DNA of 64,000 nucleotides. Source: Physcocola sp002396385. Lineage in GTDB: Bacteria; Bacteroidota; Bacteroidia; Bacteroidales; Paludibacteraceae. Positions 9,289 to 17,886 of the stretch are shown piece by piece. The notes beneath the pieces were generated by a model. The model was not told the DNA's origin and did no database searches. It saw only the letters and a program-made list of their open reading frames with translations. Made by a program: the position numbers and the translations under genes. Location of the stretch: positions 1 through 64,000 of the forward strand of contig CAMNDM010000005.1 in assembly GCA_946535435.1 (NCBI GenBank). Direction: 5' to 3'. Each line of letters starts with the position of its first letter. The first letter of the stretch is position 1.

Positions 9289-9669
9289 TCATTTCCTTAC
9301 TGTGCCAAATACCCGAATAAATGTATTGTTTTTGTTAGTTACGACCTTCAAACGTTTGTTGAACACACCTGTTCCAACTATCGAATAACGAACTACAACT
9401 GAGCCTGTGTCTCCGGGCATTACAGGTTTTGGCGTCCAACACGCATCAATACAACTACAACGGCCGTATACCGATTTAACAACCAATGGAGTATTGCCTT
9501 TATTTTCAAAGGTAAACCGGTGTGTAACCGATTTCTCTTTAACACTAATAGTATCGAAGTTATATTCGTTTTCTAGAAATACAATATCTTGTGCTTCTGC
9601 ACCAGCACACAAGATAGAGCATAACCAAAACAAGCCGATATATTTACTCGATGTAATACTCATAAACAA
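9289..9669 (-). CDS. Small exported DUF1573 protein
   Basis: A 126-residue protein with a signal peptide (SSKYIGLFWLCSILCAGAEAQ) followed by one DUF1573 immunoglobulin-like domain: FDTISVKEKSVTHRFTFENKGNTPLVV, then the family's cysteine turn GRCSC, and PVMPGDTGSVVVRYSIVG. DUF1573 proteins are common periplasmic or surface proteins of this phylum and have no settled function. The start overlaps the end of the CcdA-like permease gene by 26 bases, so it is the last gene of the redox-like cluster below. Confidence 0.8.
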   Translation of the reverse strand: MFMSITSSKYIGLFWLCSILCAGAEAQDIVFLENEYNFDTISVKEKSVTHRFTFENKGNTPLVVKSVYGRCSCIDACWTPKPVMPGDTGSVVVRYSIVGTGVFNKRLKVVTNKNNTFIRVFGTVRK

Positions 9670-10342
9670 ACATACAACCCGCTATTATAAAGAATAGTGC
9701 TATAATTCTACGTGTCCATTTTTCAATATTGGCATGTTTTTGCTTCATCTTGTTCAATTTGTCCATTCCACCGTATATGACTAATAAAATGGGTATTAGA
9801 GGAAGAACAGTTCCTAATGCAAAAGCCAAGGGAACATATATGCTAGAAGTTGTTATCATTAATGGCACCATCGCTCCAAAATATAGCGCTCCGCTATAAG
9901 GGCAGAATGCATAAGCCATTAAAATACCAACCAAGAAAGGACTCCAACTTTTACTTTTGATTGACGACATATTGAAGTTGTTGACACATTTGTCCGCTAA
10001 AAAATGCAGGTGGACTATATCTAACAGCAAAAAACCTATAATAATAAATATAGGGCCTAAAACCTTACCAAAGTTTAACTGTATCCATTGCCCCAATGCT
10101 ATTCCATCAACAAAAAAATAGAGAATTATGCCCAATAGCGTATATGCAAATGTACGACCAGCCAAATAAACGAATCCTCGTCCGAAAAACTGCTCTTTTT
10201 TTGAAGATTCAGTAATATACGAAATGGCTGTTATATTGGCAGCTATTGTGCACGGACTTAAGGCAACAAGCAACCCAAACAAAAATGCCGTAAAAAGGGG
10301 AAATTCGTTTGAAACTATAATGGAGTTTAAAAATCCAGACAT
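9644..10342 (-). CDS. CcdA/DsbD-like six-helix membrane protein (ArsG-like permease family)
   Basis: A 232-residue integral membrane protein with about six hydrophobic helices. It carries the two paired family motifs, ALSPCTIAANI in the first helix and FCPYSGALYFGAM in the fourth, each with the cysteine used by CcdA/DsbD proteins to shuttle electrons from cytoplasmic thioredoxin to the periplasm. Annotation pipelines often call this branch an ArsG-family efflux permease; the name reflects homology, not tested transport. It sits 5 bases after a thioredoxin-fold gene and overlaps the DUF1573 gene. Both membrane cysteines are kept although the neighbouring periplasmic partners lack theirs. Confidence 0.75.
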   Translation of the reverse strand: MSGFLNSIIVSNEFPLFTAFLFGLLVALSPCTIAANITAISYITESSKKEQFFGRGFVYLAGRTFAYTLLGIILYFFVDGIALGQWIQLNFGKVLGPIFIIIGFLLLDIVHLHFLADKCVNNFNMSSIKSKSWSPFLVGILMAYAFCPYSGALYFGAMVPLMITTSSIYVPLAFALGTVLPLIPILLVIYGGMDKLNKMKQKHANIEKWTRRIIALFFIIAGCMFVYEYYIE

Positions 10343-10347
10343 AAAAT

Positions 10348-10743
10348 TTATTTGTTTAGAATATCCTGTATTTTCCCTGCCAAACCTTTCTTAAAAGCTG
10401 GAATATCGCTGGGAACGTTAGAAAAAGCGAAATCGTTTAAGTCTATTTTTTCACACTTTTCATTATCATGCACTAAAAAAATAAGACCGTTTGTACTTAT
10501 TTCGTATTTGTGGATGAAATCTTGGTTGGCCTCTTCCATAATGTTCAGTTTTCTTTCTACTATGGTGCCACTATTTTTCTCTGTGACAAATAGACTGTCT
10601 ATAACAGATTTCGCCTCTTTTTCTATTTGTTCAACACTGGGGCAGTATGCGTTGGCTGTCAGATATATAACTTCTATTCTCTTTTCCGCCCTTATGGAAA
10701 AGAACGAGAAAAGTCCCAATAATAACATCAGTCTTATTTTCAT
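10348..10743 (-). CDS. Exported thioredoxin-fold protein, ArsF-like, with incomplete CXXC
   Basis: A 131-residue protein with a signal peptide (about residues 1-19, MKIRLMLLLGLFSFF). The rest resembles the ArsF-like thioredoxin-fold family that accompanies the CcdA-like permease next door. The usual CxxC follows the first beta strand; here the matching place reads NAYCPS, with Cys34 kept and the second cysteine replaced. No other cysteine is near enough to stand in, though one lies later at NEKCEK. The gene begins 1 base after the TlpA-like gene ends. Family placement rests on fold pattern and neighbours and is moderate; the single-cysteine state is read directly. Confidence 0.6.
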   Translation of the reverse strand: MKIRLMLLLGLFSFFSIRAEKRIEVIYLTANAYCPSVEQIEKEAKSVIDSLFVTEKNSGTIVERKLNIMEEANQDFIHKYEISTNGLIFLVHDNEKCEKIDLNDFAFSNVPSDIPAFKKGLAGKIQDILNK

Positions 10744-10744
10744 T

Positions 10745-11830
10745 TCATTCCTTAATTAGTGAGTCAATTTCCTTTATATTTGGATTGACAGCAAGAATTG
10801 TGCCTTTCGGCCCGATTAGGAATCCATAAGGTATGTTGTCAACCCCATAGTGTTTCGTTACCTCACATTCCCAATAATCAAAACTGCAGGCCTGTTTCCA
10901 TCCGACCTTCATATTACTAAGGTGGTTTTCTAAACCTGCCTTATTAATGTCAAGGTAAACAGTAAGAATGTCAAAAGGGACACTGTCGAGATCTGTTTTC
11001 AATTTTGAAAGGCTTTTCATTCTCTTTTCCCAATTTTTCATCCATGTAGCAGAAAAATCAAGATAAAGGTATTTGCCTCTAAAATCTCGGAGTTTATACA
11101 CCGAATCGGAAAGAACACTTTTTATGGCGAAATCGGGTGCTTTTGAATTTATTTCTAATTTGCGGGAAAGCTTGATTTCATCATGTAAATATTTTACATA
11201 TTCCGATTGAGCGATACTACGATCTAACAAACCTATTATTGGGGCTAATTGTTCTATCTCTATTTGTCTGTCCAAATACAAATAATAAAGAAAATAGGCT
11301 GCGCCTACAGAAGCAGGGTGTTTTTCGACAAAACTTTTTGTCGCTACGAGCATCGAATCTTCAATAGACATCAATTGAGAGTTGAACTCAGAATTCTTTT
11401 TCGGACTCTTATTCTCCACCATATCAGCCCAAATTTCATTTTTCTTTGCTGCAATACTTTGGCTTGTATTGATGAGGTAATGAAAATCATCGTCCGATTT
11501 TGATCCTTTTATTTTAATCTCTTCTGGAATCTGAACCGACCCTGTTATGCTGATGATTGAATTTTCAACCAAAAGGTTTATTTTGGTTTTCCTCCCAATC
11601 TTAACTGTACAAGCAATAGGGTGGCTGACAGAACCTTTGAAACTGAAATGACCTTCATGTACCTCAGAACTATCTAAAACCTCAACCGAATTATTCACCG
11701 GATTAACGTGTATCAGATAAGCCTTTGACGCATTGGTTTGATGCAAATCTCCTTTGATATGAAAACTGTCTGTTTGGCAACCACAGAAGAATAGAGTGGT
11801 GAGTAGTATGACCGAAAAGACGTATTTCAT
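10745..11830 (-). CDS. TlpA-like lipoprotein with DUF4369-type N-domain and no CXXC
   Basis: From the ATG at 11830 this is a 361-residue lipoprotein (hydrophobic leader then FFCGC). The first 130 residues resemble the DUF4369 domain (FHIKGDL, GHFSFKGSV). The C-terminal 150 residues are a TlpA/ResA thioredoxin fold: APDFAIKSVLSDSVYKLRDFRGKYLYLDFSATW, and a late Pro loop IPYGFLIGPKGTIL. Where the family has WCxxC, this one has WMKNW (residues 263-267), so both catalytic cysteines are gone. A GTG 9 bases upstream is the alternative start. It follows rho closely and heads the cluster that contains the CcdA-like protein. It is unlikely to be a thiol-disulfide oxidoreductase; a binding role is possible. 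Confidence 0.8.
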   Translation of the reverse strand: MKYVFSVILLTTLFFCGCQTDSFHIKGDLHQTNASKAYLIHVNPVNNSVEVLDSSEVHEGHFSFKGSVSHPIACTVKIGRKTKINLLVENSIISITGSVQIPEEIKIKGSKSDDDFHYLINTSQSIAAKKNEIWADMVENKSPKKNSEFNSQLMSIEDSMLVATKSFVEKHPASVGAAYFLYYLYLDRQIEIEQLAPIIGLLDRSIAQSEYVKYLHDEIKLSRKLEINSKAPDFAIKSVLSDSVYKLRDFRGKYLYLDFSATWMKNWEKRMKSLSKLKTDLDSVPFDILTVYLDINKAGLENHLSNMKVGWKQACSFDYWECEVTKHYGVDNIPYGFLIGPKGTILAVNPNIKEIDSLIKE

Positions 11831-11839
11831 ATGAAACAC

Positions 11840-13597
11840 TTAATGAGAGAATTTGTTCATATTGTCAAGGAAGTTCTGATTGGTTTTAGCTTCCTCTAAA
11901 TTCTTTTTCATGGCTGTCAGCGCTTCCTCTGGAGTCATGTCAGCCAAACCACGGCGAATAATTCGCATTCTCTGAATGGTAGTATCGTCTTGTAACAAGT
12001 CGTCGCGACGCGTGCTTGATGCTGTAATGTCAACGGCTGGGAAGATACGTTTGTTCGCAAGTTTACGGTCTAGCTGGAGTTCCATATTTCCGGTACCTTT
12101 AAACTCTTCGAAGATAACATCGTCCATTTTAGATCCTGTTTCTGTCAATGCCGTAGCAATAATAGTAAGACTACCTCCATTCTCTATATTACGTGCAGCA
12201 CCAAAGAAACGTTTTGGCTTTTGCAACGCATTCGAGTCAACACCACCAGAAAGCACTTTACCTGATGCTGGAGCTTCGGTGTTGTATGCACGGGCTAAAC
12301 GGGTTATTGAATCCAAAAGTATTACCACATCGTGTCCGCATTCAACCATTCGTTTTGCTTTTTCTAGAACTATTTCTGCAATTTTGACATGTTGTTTTGC
12401 AGGTTCGTCAAAAGTAGAAGCAATAACTTCGGCTTCAACGCTTCTCGCCATATCTGTTACTTCTTCAGGACGCTCGTCGATAAGCAAGATGATCATATAA
12501 ACTTCCGGATGGCTGGCCGAAATCGCATTTGCAATGTCTTTCAACAACATTGTTTTACCTGTTTTAGGTTGTGCTACAATCAAGCCACGCTGACCTTTTC
12601 CAATAGGTGAGAATAGGTCTACAATTCGAGTTGAGATAGTTGATTTGTGTCCTGTCGCGATATTGAATTTTTCTTCAGGGAATAATGGAGTCAGATGTTC
12701 AAAAGGGACCCTGTCGCGTATATAGTCTAACGAACGTCCGTTAATCGACTTGATACTGGTTAAAGGGAAGTTGTTTTCGTTGTTTGCCTCGTGTGGTGGC
12801 CTGATGTTTCCAACAATAACATCACCTGTCTTCAAGCCATATTGTTTAATTTGATTCACTGAAACGAAAATGTCGTCGGGTGAGTTCAAATAATTGTAGT
12901 CAGACGACCTTAAGAATCCATAACCTTCTGGCATAATTTCCAAAACACCCGAACCCTCAATCAAGTCATCAAAATTAAATTCAGGAGTTACAGCAGTTGG
13001 TTGTTCAACAACAGGCTCTTCGTTCTTCTGTTTGTCGGCCAGAACCTTATCGTCATTACGGTTTTCGTTGTGTTTCTGTTGTTGCTGTTGTTTACGTTCT
13101 TTCTGTTTTTCTTTAAATTCGTTTTTACGCTTTTGGCGGTTTAGTTCTGCATCTTCCGATGCACGTTGTTGTTTCTGTAAATACTGTTCTAATGTAAGCC
13201 CTTGTTTCTGCGCCCTTATCTTATCAAGAATAAGACGTGCTGCATTTGCAGCAGAGTTCTGTTTCGGTTCTTCTTCCACATATTCATCTTCTTGTTCTTC
13301 AAAATATGGCTGTTCGTTTTCTTTATTGCTGTCAAAACCGTTCTCTGTTTCTTGATAATCTTCTGATTCTGAAATATAGTTATTTTCTGTATTTCTATCC
13401 TCTATTTCTTCAGGACGTAATTCTTCATCTCTTTCCGATGGAAGGCTGTTTTCCTCTGTTTCATTTTGTGATTCAAGAGCCATCAACTTTTCGATGAGCT
13501 CTTCTTTTTTCAAACCATTAACACCTTTCAAGCCATATGTTTTTGCTATGGTTTTCAAATCGGAAACTTTCTTTTCCTTCAATTCGTCTATCGTCAT
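11840..13597 (-). CDS. rho: Transcription termination factor Rho
   Basis: Rho is the hexameric RNA helicase that ends transcription at factor-dependent sites. The C-terminal two-thirds are canonical: the RNA-binding cold-shock-like domain (GVLEIMPEGYGFLR, then PDDIFVSVNQIK), Walker A QPKTGKTMLL, and the Q-loop/R-loop region LDSITRLARAYN. The first 225 residues hold a short Rho-N domain (MTIDELKEKKVSDLKTIAK) and then a long Glu/Gln/Lys/Asn-rich disordered insert, as in many Bacteroidota. I prefer the ATG at 13597 (585 residues) over a TTG 27 bases upstream, because it opens directly into the Rho-N motif. Confidence 0.96.
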   Translation of the reverse strand: MTIDELKEKKVSDLKTIAKTYGLKGVNGLKKEELIEKLMALESQNETEENSLPSERDEELRPEEIEDRNTENNYISESEDYQETENGFDSNKENEQPYFEEQEDEYVEEEPKQNSAANAARLILDKIRAQKQGLTLEQYLQKQQRASEDAELNRQKRKNEFKEKQKERKQQQQQKHNENRNDDKVLADKQKNEEPVVEQPTAVTPEFNFDDLIEGSGVLEIMPEGYGFLRSSDYNYLNSPDDIFVSVNQIKQYGLKTGDVIVGNIRPPHEANNENNFPLTSIKSINGRSLDYIRDRVPFEHLTPLFPEEKFNIATGHKSTISTRIVDLFSPIGKGQRGLIVAQPKTGKTMLLKDIANAISASHPEVYMIILLIDERPEEVTDMARSVEAEVIASTFDEPAKQHVKIAEIVLEKAKRMVECGHDVVILLDSITRLARAYNTEAPASGKVLSGGVDSNALQKPKRFFGAARNIENGGSLTIIATALTETGSKMDDVIFEEFKGTGNMELQLDRKLANKRIFPAVDITASSTRRDDLLQDDTTIQRMRIIRRGLADMTPEEALTAMKKNLEEAKTNQNFLDNMNKFSH

Positions 13598-13705
13598 ATT
13601 TTTATTGTAGATTTTTTGCTTCAAACACTATAGAAGTATGTTTGGCACACAACTATATCCCTAATGGACGGGAGGCTGAAATCATAAAATTTAAATTGTG
13701 ATTGA

Positions 13706-13732
13706 ATCCATGAGTCCGAGAAACGGACGGAT
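13706..13732 (-). promoter_or_regulatory. Hairpin in the gap between tilS and rho
   Basis: GTCCG and CGGAC pair around the loop AGAAA, and ATCC/GGAT can extend the stem across a four-base bulge. It lies about 110 bases before the rho start and 43 bases after the tilS stop. There is no T-tract on the rho strand, so it does not look like an intrinsic terminator. It could be part of a rho leader used in autoregulation, but that is only inference from position. Confidence 0.25.
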
Positions 13733-13774
13733 GTGTTTATTTTTTCTTTGCAAATTTAAGAAATAAATTTGAAT

Positions 13775-15100
13775 TCAAAGATAAATGTGCAATACTTTCT
13801 TTGTTTTTTCAGTTATTCTGTATCTATTATCGCTTCGGTAGCCAATAATCCACATAATACTGCCATCTCCATTCGTCAAAATCAGACAACGTTCTTTCTC
13901 AATTAGTGACAATTTCTCATTAATGAAGAAATCGCTCAATTTCTTTGATCCTGTTTGTCCGAAGGGAACAAAACTATCTCCTTTTTCCCATGACCTGATA
14001 TGTAACGGATATTTTATTTTGTCAGCATCTACATAACAGTGTGTTTTGTCTTTTTTTATACAGACTTCTTCTTTGTCTAAAAGTTCAAAACAAAGATGTA
14101 GGGGAGTTTCAATACAACAAACATTTTCGTCAATTGCCAAATGAAGATTGTTGTTTTCTTGATTTAAATCTTTAATTTGTAATTCATTACGATTTTTTAG
14201 AATCACATGACTGGAAGTAAAGAATTTCTGGCCTGAGGTTAATTCCTTACCGTCAAAAATATTTTGTACAATGTCAATCGTTCCATTATATGGACGGAGT
14301 AGTTCGAACAACAAGAACTCTTTATTAACCTGTTTTTGCAAAGCATCCAATCTTATAATTCTTATACCTTTGGTCTCCGAAACTATTTTTTCGGTCCATT
14401 TTTGAACTGTTTCATTTTGAAGATTTTCGCTTCTTTGCAGATTGTTAATCGTCCGTAAAATATTTTTTTTAACCGCAGGAATGGCCAATTCCATTTCTGG
14501 AATAATAATATTACGGAGCTTGTTCCTTAAGTAATCATTTTCGTTGTTGCTCGAGTCAATCACATAATCTTGTCCTATTTCATTTAAGTATTCAAGGACT
14601 TCTTGTCTAGACACGCATAATAGAGGTCTTATGATGTTACCGTTTTGGGGCTTTATGCCTGTTAAACCATGCAAGCCAGTCCCCCTCATTAAATTGATGA
14701 GTAATGTTTCCACCACATCGTCAGAATGATGTGCAATGGCCACAGCTGTAGCTTCGGTCTCCTTCATTAACGAAGAAAACCATGCATACCGCAGTTCTCT
14801 GGCGGCCATTTCTATGGAGATATGATGGTTGGCCGCATATGTTTTTGTTTCGAAATGTACAAGTTTGATTGGTATCTGTTTCTTTTCTGCCAAATCTATG
14901 GCAAAATTCATATCTCTGTCCGACTCTTCTCCACGCAAATGAAAATTACAGTGTGCGGCTATACACGTATAACCTAGCGCATTTAAAACGCATAGAAGAG
15001 CAACAGAGTCCGGCCCTCCACTAAAACCTACTATAATAGGCTTATTCGTGGTGCACAAGGCATTTTTATCTATGTAATCTTTTACTTTTTCTAAAAACAT
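13775..15100 (-). CDS. tilS: tRNA(Ile)-lysidine synthetase
   Basis: TilS attaches lysine to C34 of the CAU-anticodon isoleucine tRNA, changing it to read AUA. The 441-residue protein opens with the ATP-binding PP-loop GFSGGPDSVALL, followed by HCNFHLRGEESDRD, the ATP/tRNA motif AHHSDDVVETLLINLMRGTGLHGL, and NDYLRNKLRN. The C-terminal part has the TilS_C pattern (SWEKGDSFVPFGQTGSKKLSDFFI). The ATG at 15100 is preferred over a GTG at 15109 that would overlap the preceding gene. It is part of a run of closely spaced minus-strand genes. Confidence 0.95.
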   Translation of the reverse strand: MFLEKVKDYIDKNALCTTNKPIIVGFSGGPDSVALLCVLNALGYTCIAAHCNFHLRGEESDRDMNFAIDLAEKKQIPIKLVHFETKTYAANHHISIEMAARELRYAWFSSLMKETEATAVAIAHHSDDVVETLLINLMRGTGLHGLTGIKPQNGNIIRPLLCVSRQEVLEYLNEIGQDYVIDSSNNENDYLRNKLRNIIIPEMELAIPAVKKNILRTINNLQRSENLQNETVQKWTEKIVSETKGIRIIRLDALQKQVNKEFLLFELLRPYNGTIDIVQNIFDGKELTSGQKFFTSSHVILKNRNELQIKDLNQENNNLHLAIDENVCCIETPLHLCFELLDKEEVCIKKDKTHCYVDADKIKYPLHIRSWEKGDSFVPFGQTGSKKLSDFFINEKLSLIEKERCLILTNGDGSIMWIIGYRSDNRYRITEKTKKVLHIYL

Positions 15101-15102
15101 GT

Positions 15103-15987
15103 CTACCACAACCTGTCAAGAACGGTCTTTATCAAATTTTCCATTGAACCGTGATATTGCGTATTCATCGTTTTATCAACTCTTCCTGCTATAATATCAC
15201 ATACGGTTGTTGCCCTATGTCCTAACATCTGAGCCAAACCCGCGACTCCGGAACTCTCCATCTCGTAGTTGGTGATTTTTTCTCCATTATATTCAAAACT
15301 CTCGATTTTTTCGTTCAATTGTGGGTCAACAGGCGACAATCTGACGTGTCTTCCTTGGGGACCATAAAAACCGGGGGCGGATATAGTGACACCTTTTACC
15401 ATATCAAAACCTATTTTTTCCACTAATTCTTCGTCGGCATTTACCACATAAGGGCGGGGAAGACGGTTATTCCATTTGACGGCTGTGCAGAATTTATATT
15501 CGAACTCCATATCAATAACACCATCTGGAATTCTGTAATAATTCAATAATCCGTCAAAACCAATAGAACGTTTCGATATGACGTAACTGCCAACAGGACA
15601 TTCAGGTTGTAATCCGCCTGATGTTCCTATCCTAACTAATGTTAGTTGCCGGAAATCTTCGTATGGTAATCTGGTTTCAAAATCTACATTAGCTAAAGCG
15701 TCTAACTCGGTCATAACAATGTCGATATTTCCAATTCCGATGCCGTGTGACAAACAGGTAACCCGGTTTCCCCTATAGGTTCCGGTTATGGTATGGAATT
15801 CTCGGTTGCAGATGTCACATTCTATACTGTCTTTATCGAAAAAAGAAGCGACCAAGTTAACCCTTTCTCTATCTCCAACCAAAATGACTGTATCGGCTAA
15901 ATGTTCGGGTTTGATGTGAAGATGGAAAATACTTCCATCGCTATTTATCGGCAATTCTGACGCCGGAATTGGATTCGTTATATTCAT
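15103..15987 (-). CDS. Nucleoside phosphorylase (uridine phosphorylase-like)
   Basis: This 294-residue enzyme belongs to the PNP/UDP phosphorylase family, which splits nucleosides with phosphate to give base and ribose-1-phosphate. Motifs include VILVGDRERVNLVA for phosphate binding, HGIGIGNIDIVMTEL, RIGTSGGLQ, and NYEMESSGVAGLAQMLGHRATTVC with the Glu that contacts the ribose. The substrate (uridine or another nucleoside) cannot be fixed from sequence alone. It ends 2 bases before tilS and starts 12 bases after truA, consistent with one operon. Confidence 0.9.
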   Translation of the reverse strand: MNITNPIPASELPINSDGSIFHLHIKPEHLADTVILVGDRERVNLVASFFDKDSIECDICNREFHTITGTYRGNRVTCLSHGIGIGNIDIVMTELDALANVDFETRLPYEDFRQLTLVRIGTSGGLQPECPVGSYVISKRSIGFDGLLNYYRIPDGVIDMEFEYKFCTAVKWNNRLPRPYVVNADEELVEKIGFDMVKGVTISAPGFYGPQGRHVRLSPVDPQLNEKIESFEYNGEKITNYEMESSGVAGLAQMLGHRATTVCDIIAGRVDKTMNTQYHGSMENLIKTVLDRLW

Positions 15988-15999
15988 ATTATAAATCTT

Positions 16000-16737
16000 T
16001 TAGTATTCTATCTTGTAAAGATATAACCCTTGTGGTGGGGCTGATGTGCCGGCCGAACAGCGGTCTTTTTTCTCAATGATTTCACAAAAATGCTGAACAC
16101 TCATTTTACCTCGTCCCACTTCTAATAGGGTTCCTACTATAGCCCTCACCATATTCCGAAGGAAACGGTCTGCACTAATTGTAAAAACCCACATATCCTC
16201 TTCTTCTTGCCAATAGGCTTCCGTAATAAAGCAGTTGTTGGTTTTTGTGTCGGTATGTAGTTTGCTAAAACTAGTAAAATCGGAATAATTTAGCAAACAT
16301 TTTGCTGCTTTATTCATTTCCTCAAAATCGAGGTCTCCTATTATTCGCGTTACTAGTGCCGGAGTAAAAGGATTCTTTTTAAGCGTTAGATAATATTTAT
16401 AGGTCCTCATTTTGGCACTGAACCGGGCGTGCATATCAGGCTCTACAGCCCATATTTTCTGTATTGCTATGTCAAATGGCAGCAAACTGTTTAAGTTTGC
16501 CACAAGTTTGTCGAGATCGGTTGTTAGTGGAGCCTCTAAATCAAAATGTGCAACCATCATTTTGGCGTGAACCCCTGCATCTGTTCTTCCAGCTCCCGTC
16601 AACGAAATATCTGGATTTCGTAGAATAGTCGCAAATGCCTTGTTCAACTCTTCTTGAACAGTTATTCCACTAGGTTGTATTTGCCAGCCGTGATAGGCAC
16701 CACCATTGTATGACAATTGGACAAAGTAACGCTGCAT
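16000..16737 (-). CDS. truA: tRNA pseudouridine(38-40) synthase
   Basis: TruA isomerises uridines 38-40 in the tRNA anticodon arm. The 245-residue protein has the conserved catalytic stretch GAGRTDAGVHAKMMVAHF with the active-site Asp, an N-terminal YNGGAYHGWQIQPSG motif, and the C-terminal RFLRNMVRAIVGTLLEVGRGK. Length is normal. It lies between the nucleoside phosphorylase and the DegT-type aminotransferase with very short gaps. Confidence 0.96.
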   Translation of the reverse strand: MQRYFVQLSYNGGAYHGWQIQPSGITVQEELNKAFATILRNPDISLTGAGRTDAGVHAKMMVAHFDLEAPLTTDLDKLVANLNSLLPFDIAIQKIWAVEPDMHARFSAKMRTYKYYLTLKKNPFTPALVTRIIGDLDFEEMNKAAKCLLNYSDFTSFSKLHTDTKTNNCFITEAYWQEEEDMWVFTISADRFLRNMVRAIVGTLLEVGRGKMSVQHFCEIIEKKDRCSAGTSAPPQGLYLYKIEY

Positions 16738-16739
16738 AG

Positions 16740-17873
16740 TCAGATGGTATTAATATATTTCCTTATGGTTTTACAAATATAATCTATTTGATTGTCACTC
16801 AATTCGGTATGCATAGGCAACGATAATACCTGGGAACATAGCGAATCGGCATTGGCGAATTCATTTTTTAATCTTTTTCCCGATTCGTATGGTTTTTGCC
16901 TATGAAGGGGAATAGGGTAGTATACCATTGAAGGAATGCCGGCTTCTTGAAGCTTATTACGTAAAAAGTCTCTTTTCAACGAATTGACTTTCAGTGTAAA
17001 CTGATGGTATACATGGGTTGAATAAGCGGCCTGTACGGGTAGGATTATGTCATCAACTCCACCAAGCAAAGTTCTATATTTTTCAGCAGCAGATTGGCGG
17101 GCTTGTGTATATTCGTTTAAATGCCTGAGTTTCACGTCTAATATAGCCGCTTGAATGGCATCCAATCTCGAATTCATACCTACACGCTCATAGTGGTAAC
17201 GCTCAGACATTCCGTGGTTTGCAATCGATTTGATAATTGTTGCCAATTCATCGTTGTTTGTATAAATAGCGCCTCCATCACCATAACATCCCAAGTTTTT
17301 TGAAGGAAAAAACGATGTACAACCTGCCACACCAATGGTTCCAGATTGTACTCTTTTTTTGTCTGGAAATATATACTCAGAATTTATTGATTGACAGGCA
17401 TCTTCAATTAAAGCTATCCCATGTTCATCGGCAATTGTCTTCAATTCTTGAAGTGGTGCGTTCTGGCCGAACAAATTTACAGGAATAATTGCTTTTGTTC
17501 TTTGTGAAATTGCTTTTTCAACAGCAGACGGCAACATACAGAAAGTGTCTGGGTCAACATCTACTAACACGGGTACACACCCTATGCTGGCTGCAACTTC
17601 TGCCGTTGCAACAAACGTAAAAGTTGGTGTTATTACTTCGTCTCCCGGTTTCAGTCCTAAAGCCAACAGCACCAACCTGATGGCATCTGTCCCATTAGCA
17701 ACTGGTATAACATGCTTTACATTTAAAAAGGTTGCAAGATGTTCGGCAAAAGTGTCTACAGTAGAACCTTTTATAAACACTGTTGAGTCTATAACGCTTT
17801 GAATGGCCTCATCTATTTCCTTTTTTATTGATAGGTATTGACTTTTCAAGTCAACCATCTGAATTTTTTCCAT
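16740..17873 (-). CDS. DegT/DnrJ/EryC1/StrS-family sugar aminotransferase
   Basis: A 377-residue PLP enzyme of the family that aminates keto-sugars on nucleotide carriers for surface polysaccharides. It shows VANGTDAIRLVLLALGLKPGDEVITPTFTFVA, EDACQSI with the cofactor Asp, and FFPSKNLGCYGDGGAI with the Schiff-base lysine. The C-terminal YHQFTLKV and YPIPLHRQKPY segments are typical. It precedes truA by 2 bases and follows a glycosyltransferase, which supports a role in glycan assembly, but no full polysaccharide locus is present here. Confidence 0.92.
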   Translation of the reverse strand: MEKIQMVDLKSQYLSIKKEIDEAIQSVIDSTVFIKGSTVDTFAEHLATFLNVKHVIPVANGTDAIRLVLLALGLKPGDEVITPTFTFVATAEVAASIGCVPVLVDVDPDTFCMLPSAVEKAISQRTKAIIPVNLFGQNAPLQELKTIADEHGIALIEDACQSINSEYIFPDKKRVQSGTIGVAGCTSFFPSKNLGCYGDGGAIYTNNDELATIIKSIANHGMSERYHYERVGMNSRLDAIQAAILDVKLRHLNEYTQARQSAAEKYRTLLGGVDDIILPVQAAYSTHVYHQFTLKVNSLKRDFLRNKLQEAGIPSMVYYPIPLHRQKPYESGKRLKNEFANADSLCSQVLSLPMHTELSDNQIDYICKTIRKYINTI

Positions 17874-17886
17874 TTACATGCTTGAT

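Noticed and set aside
11976..12500. 174-residue plus-strand ORF inside rho
   Set aside because: It is antisense to a strongly conserved gene and has the Ser-rich composition of a shadow frame.
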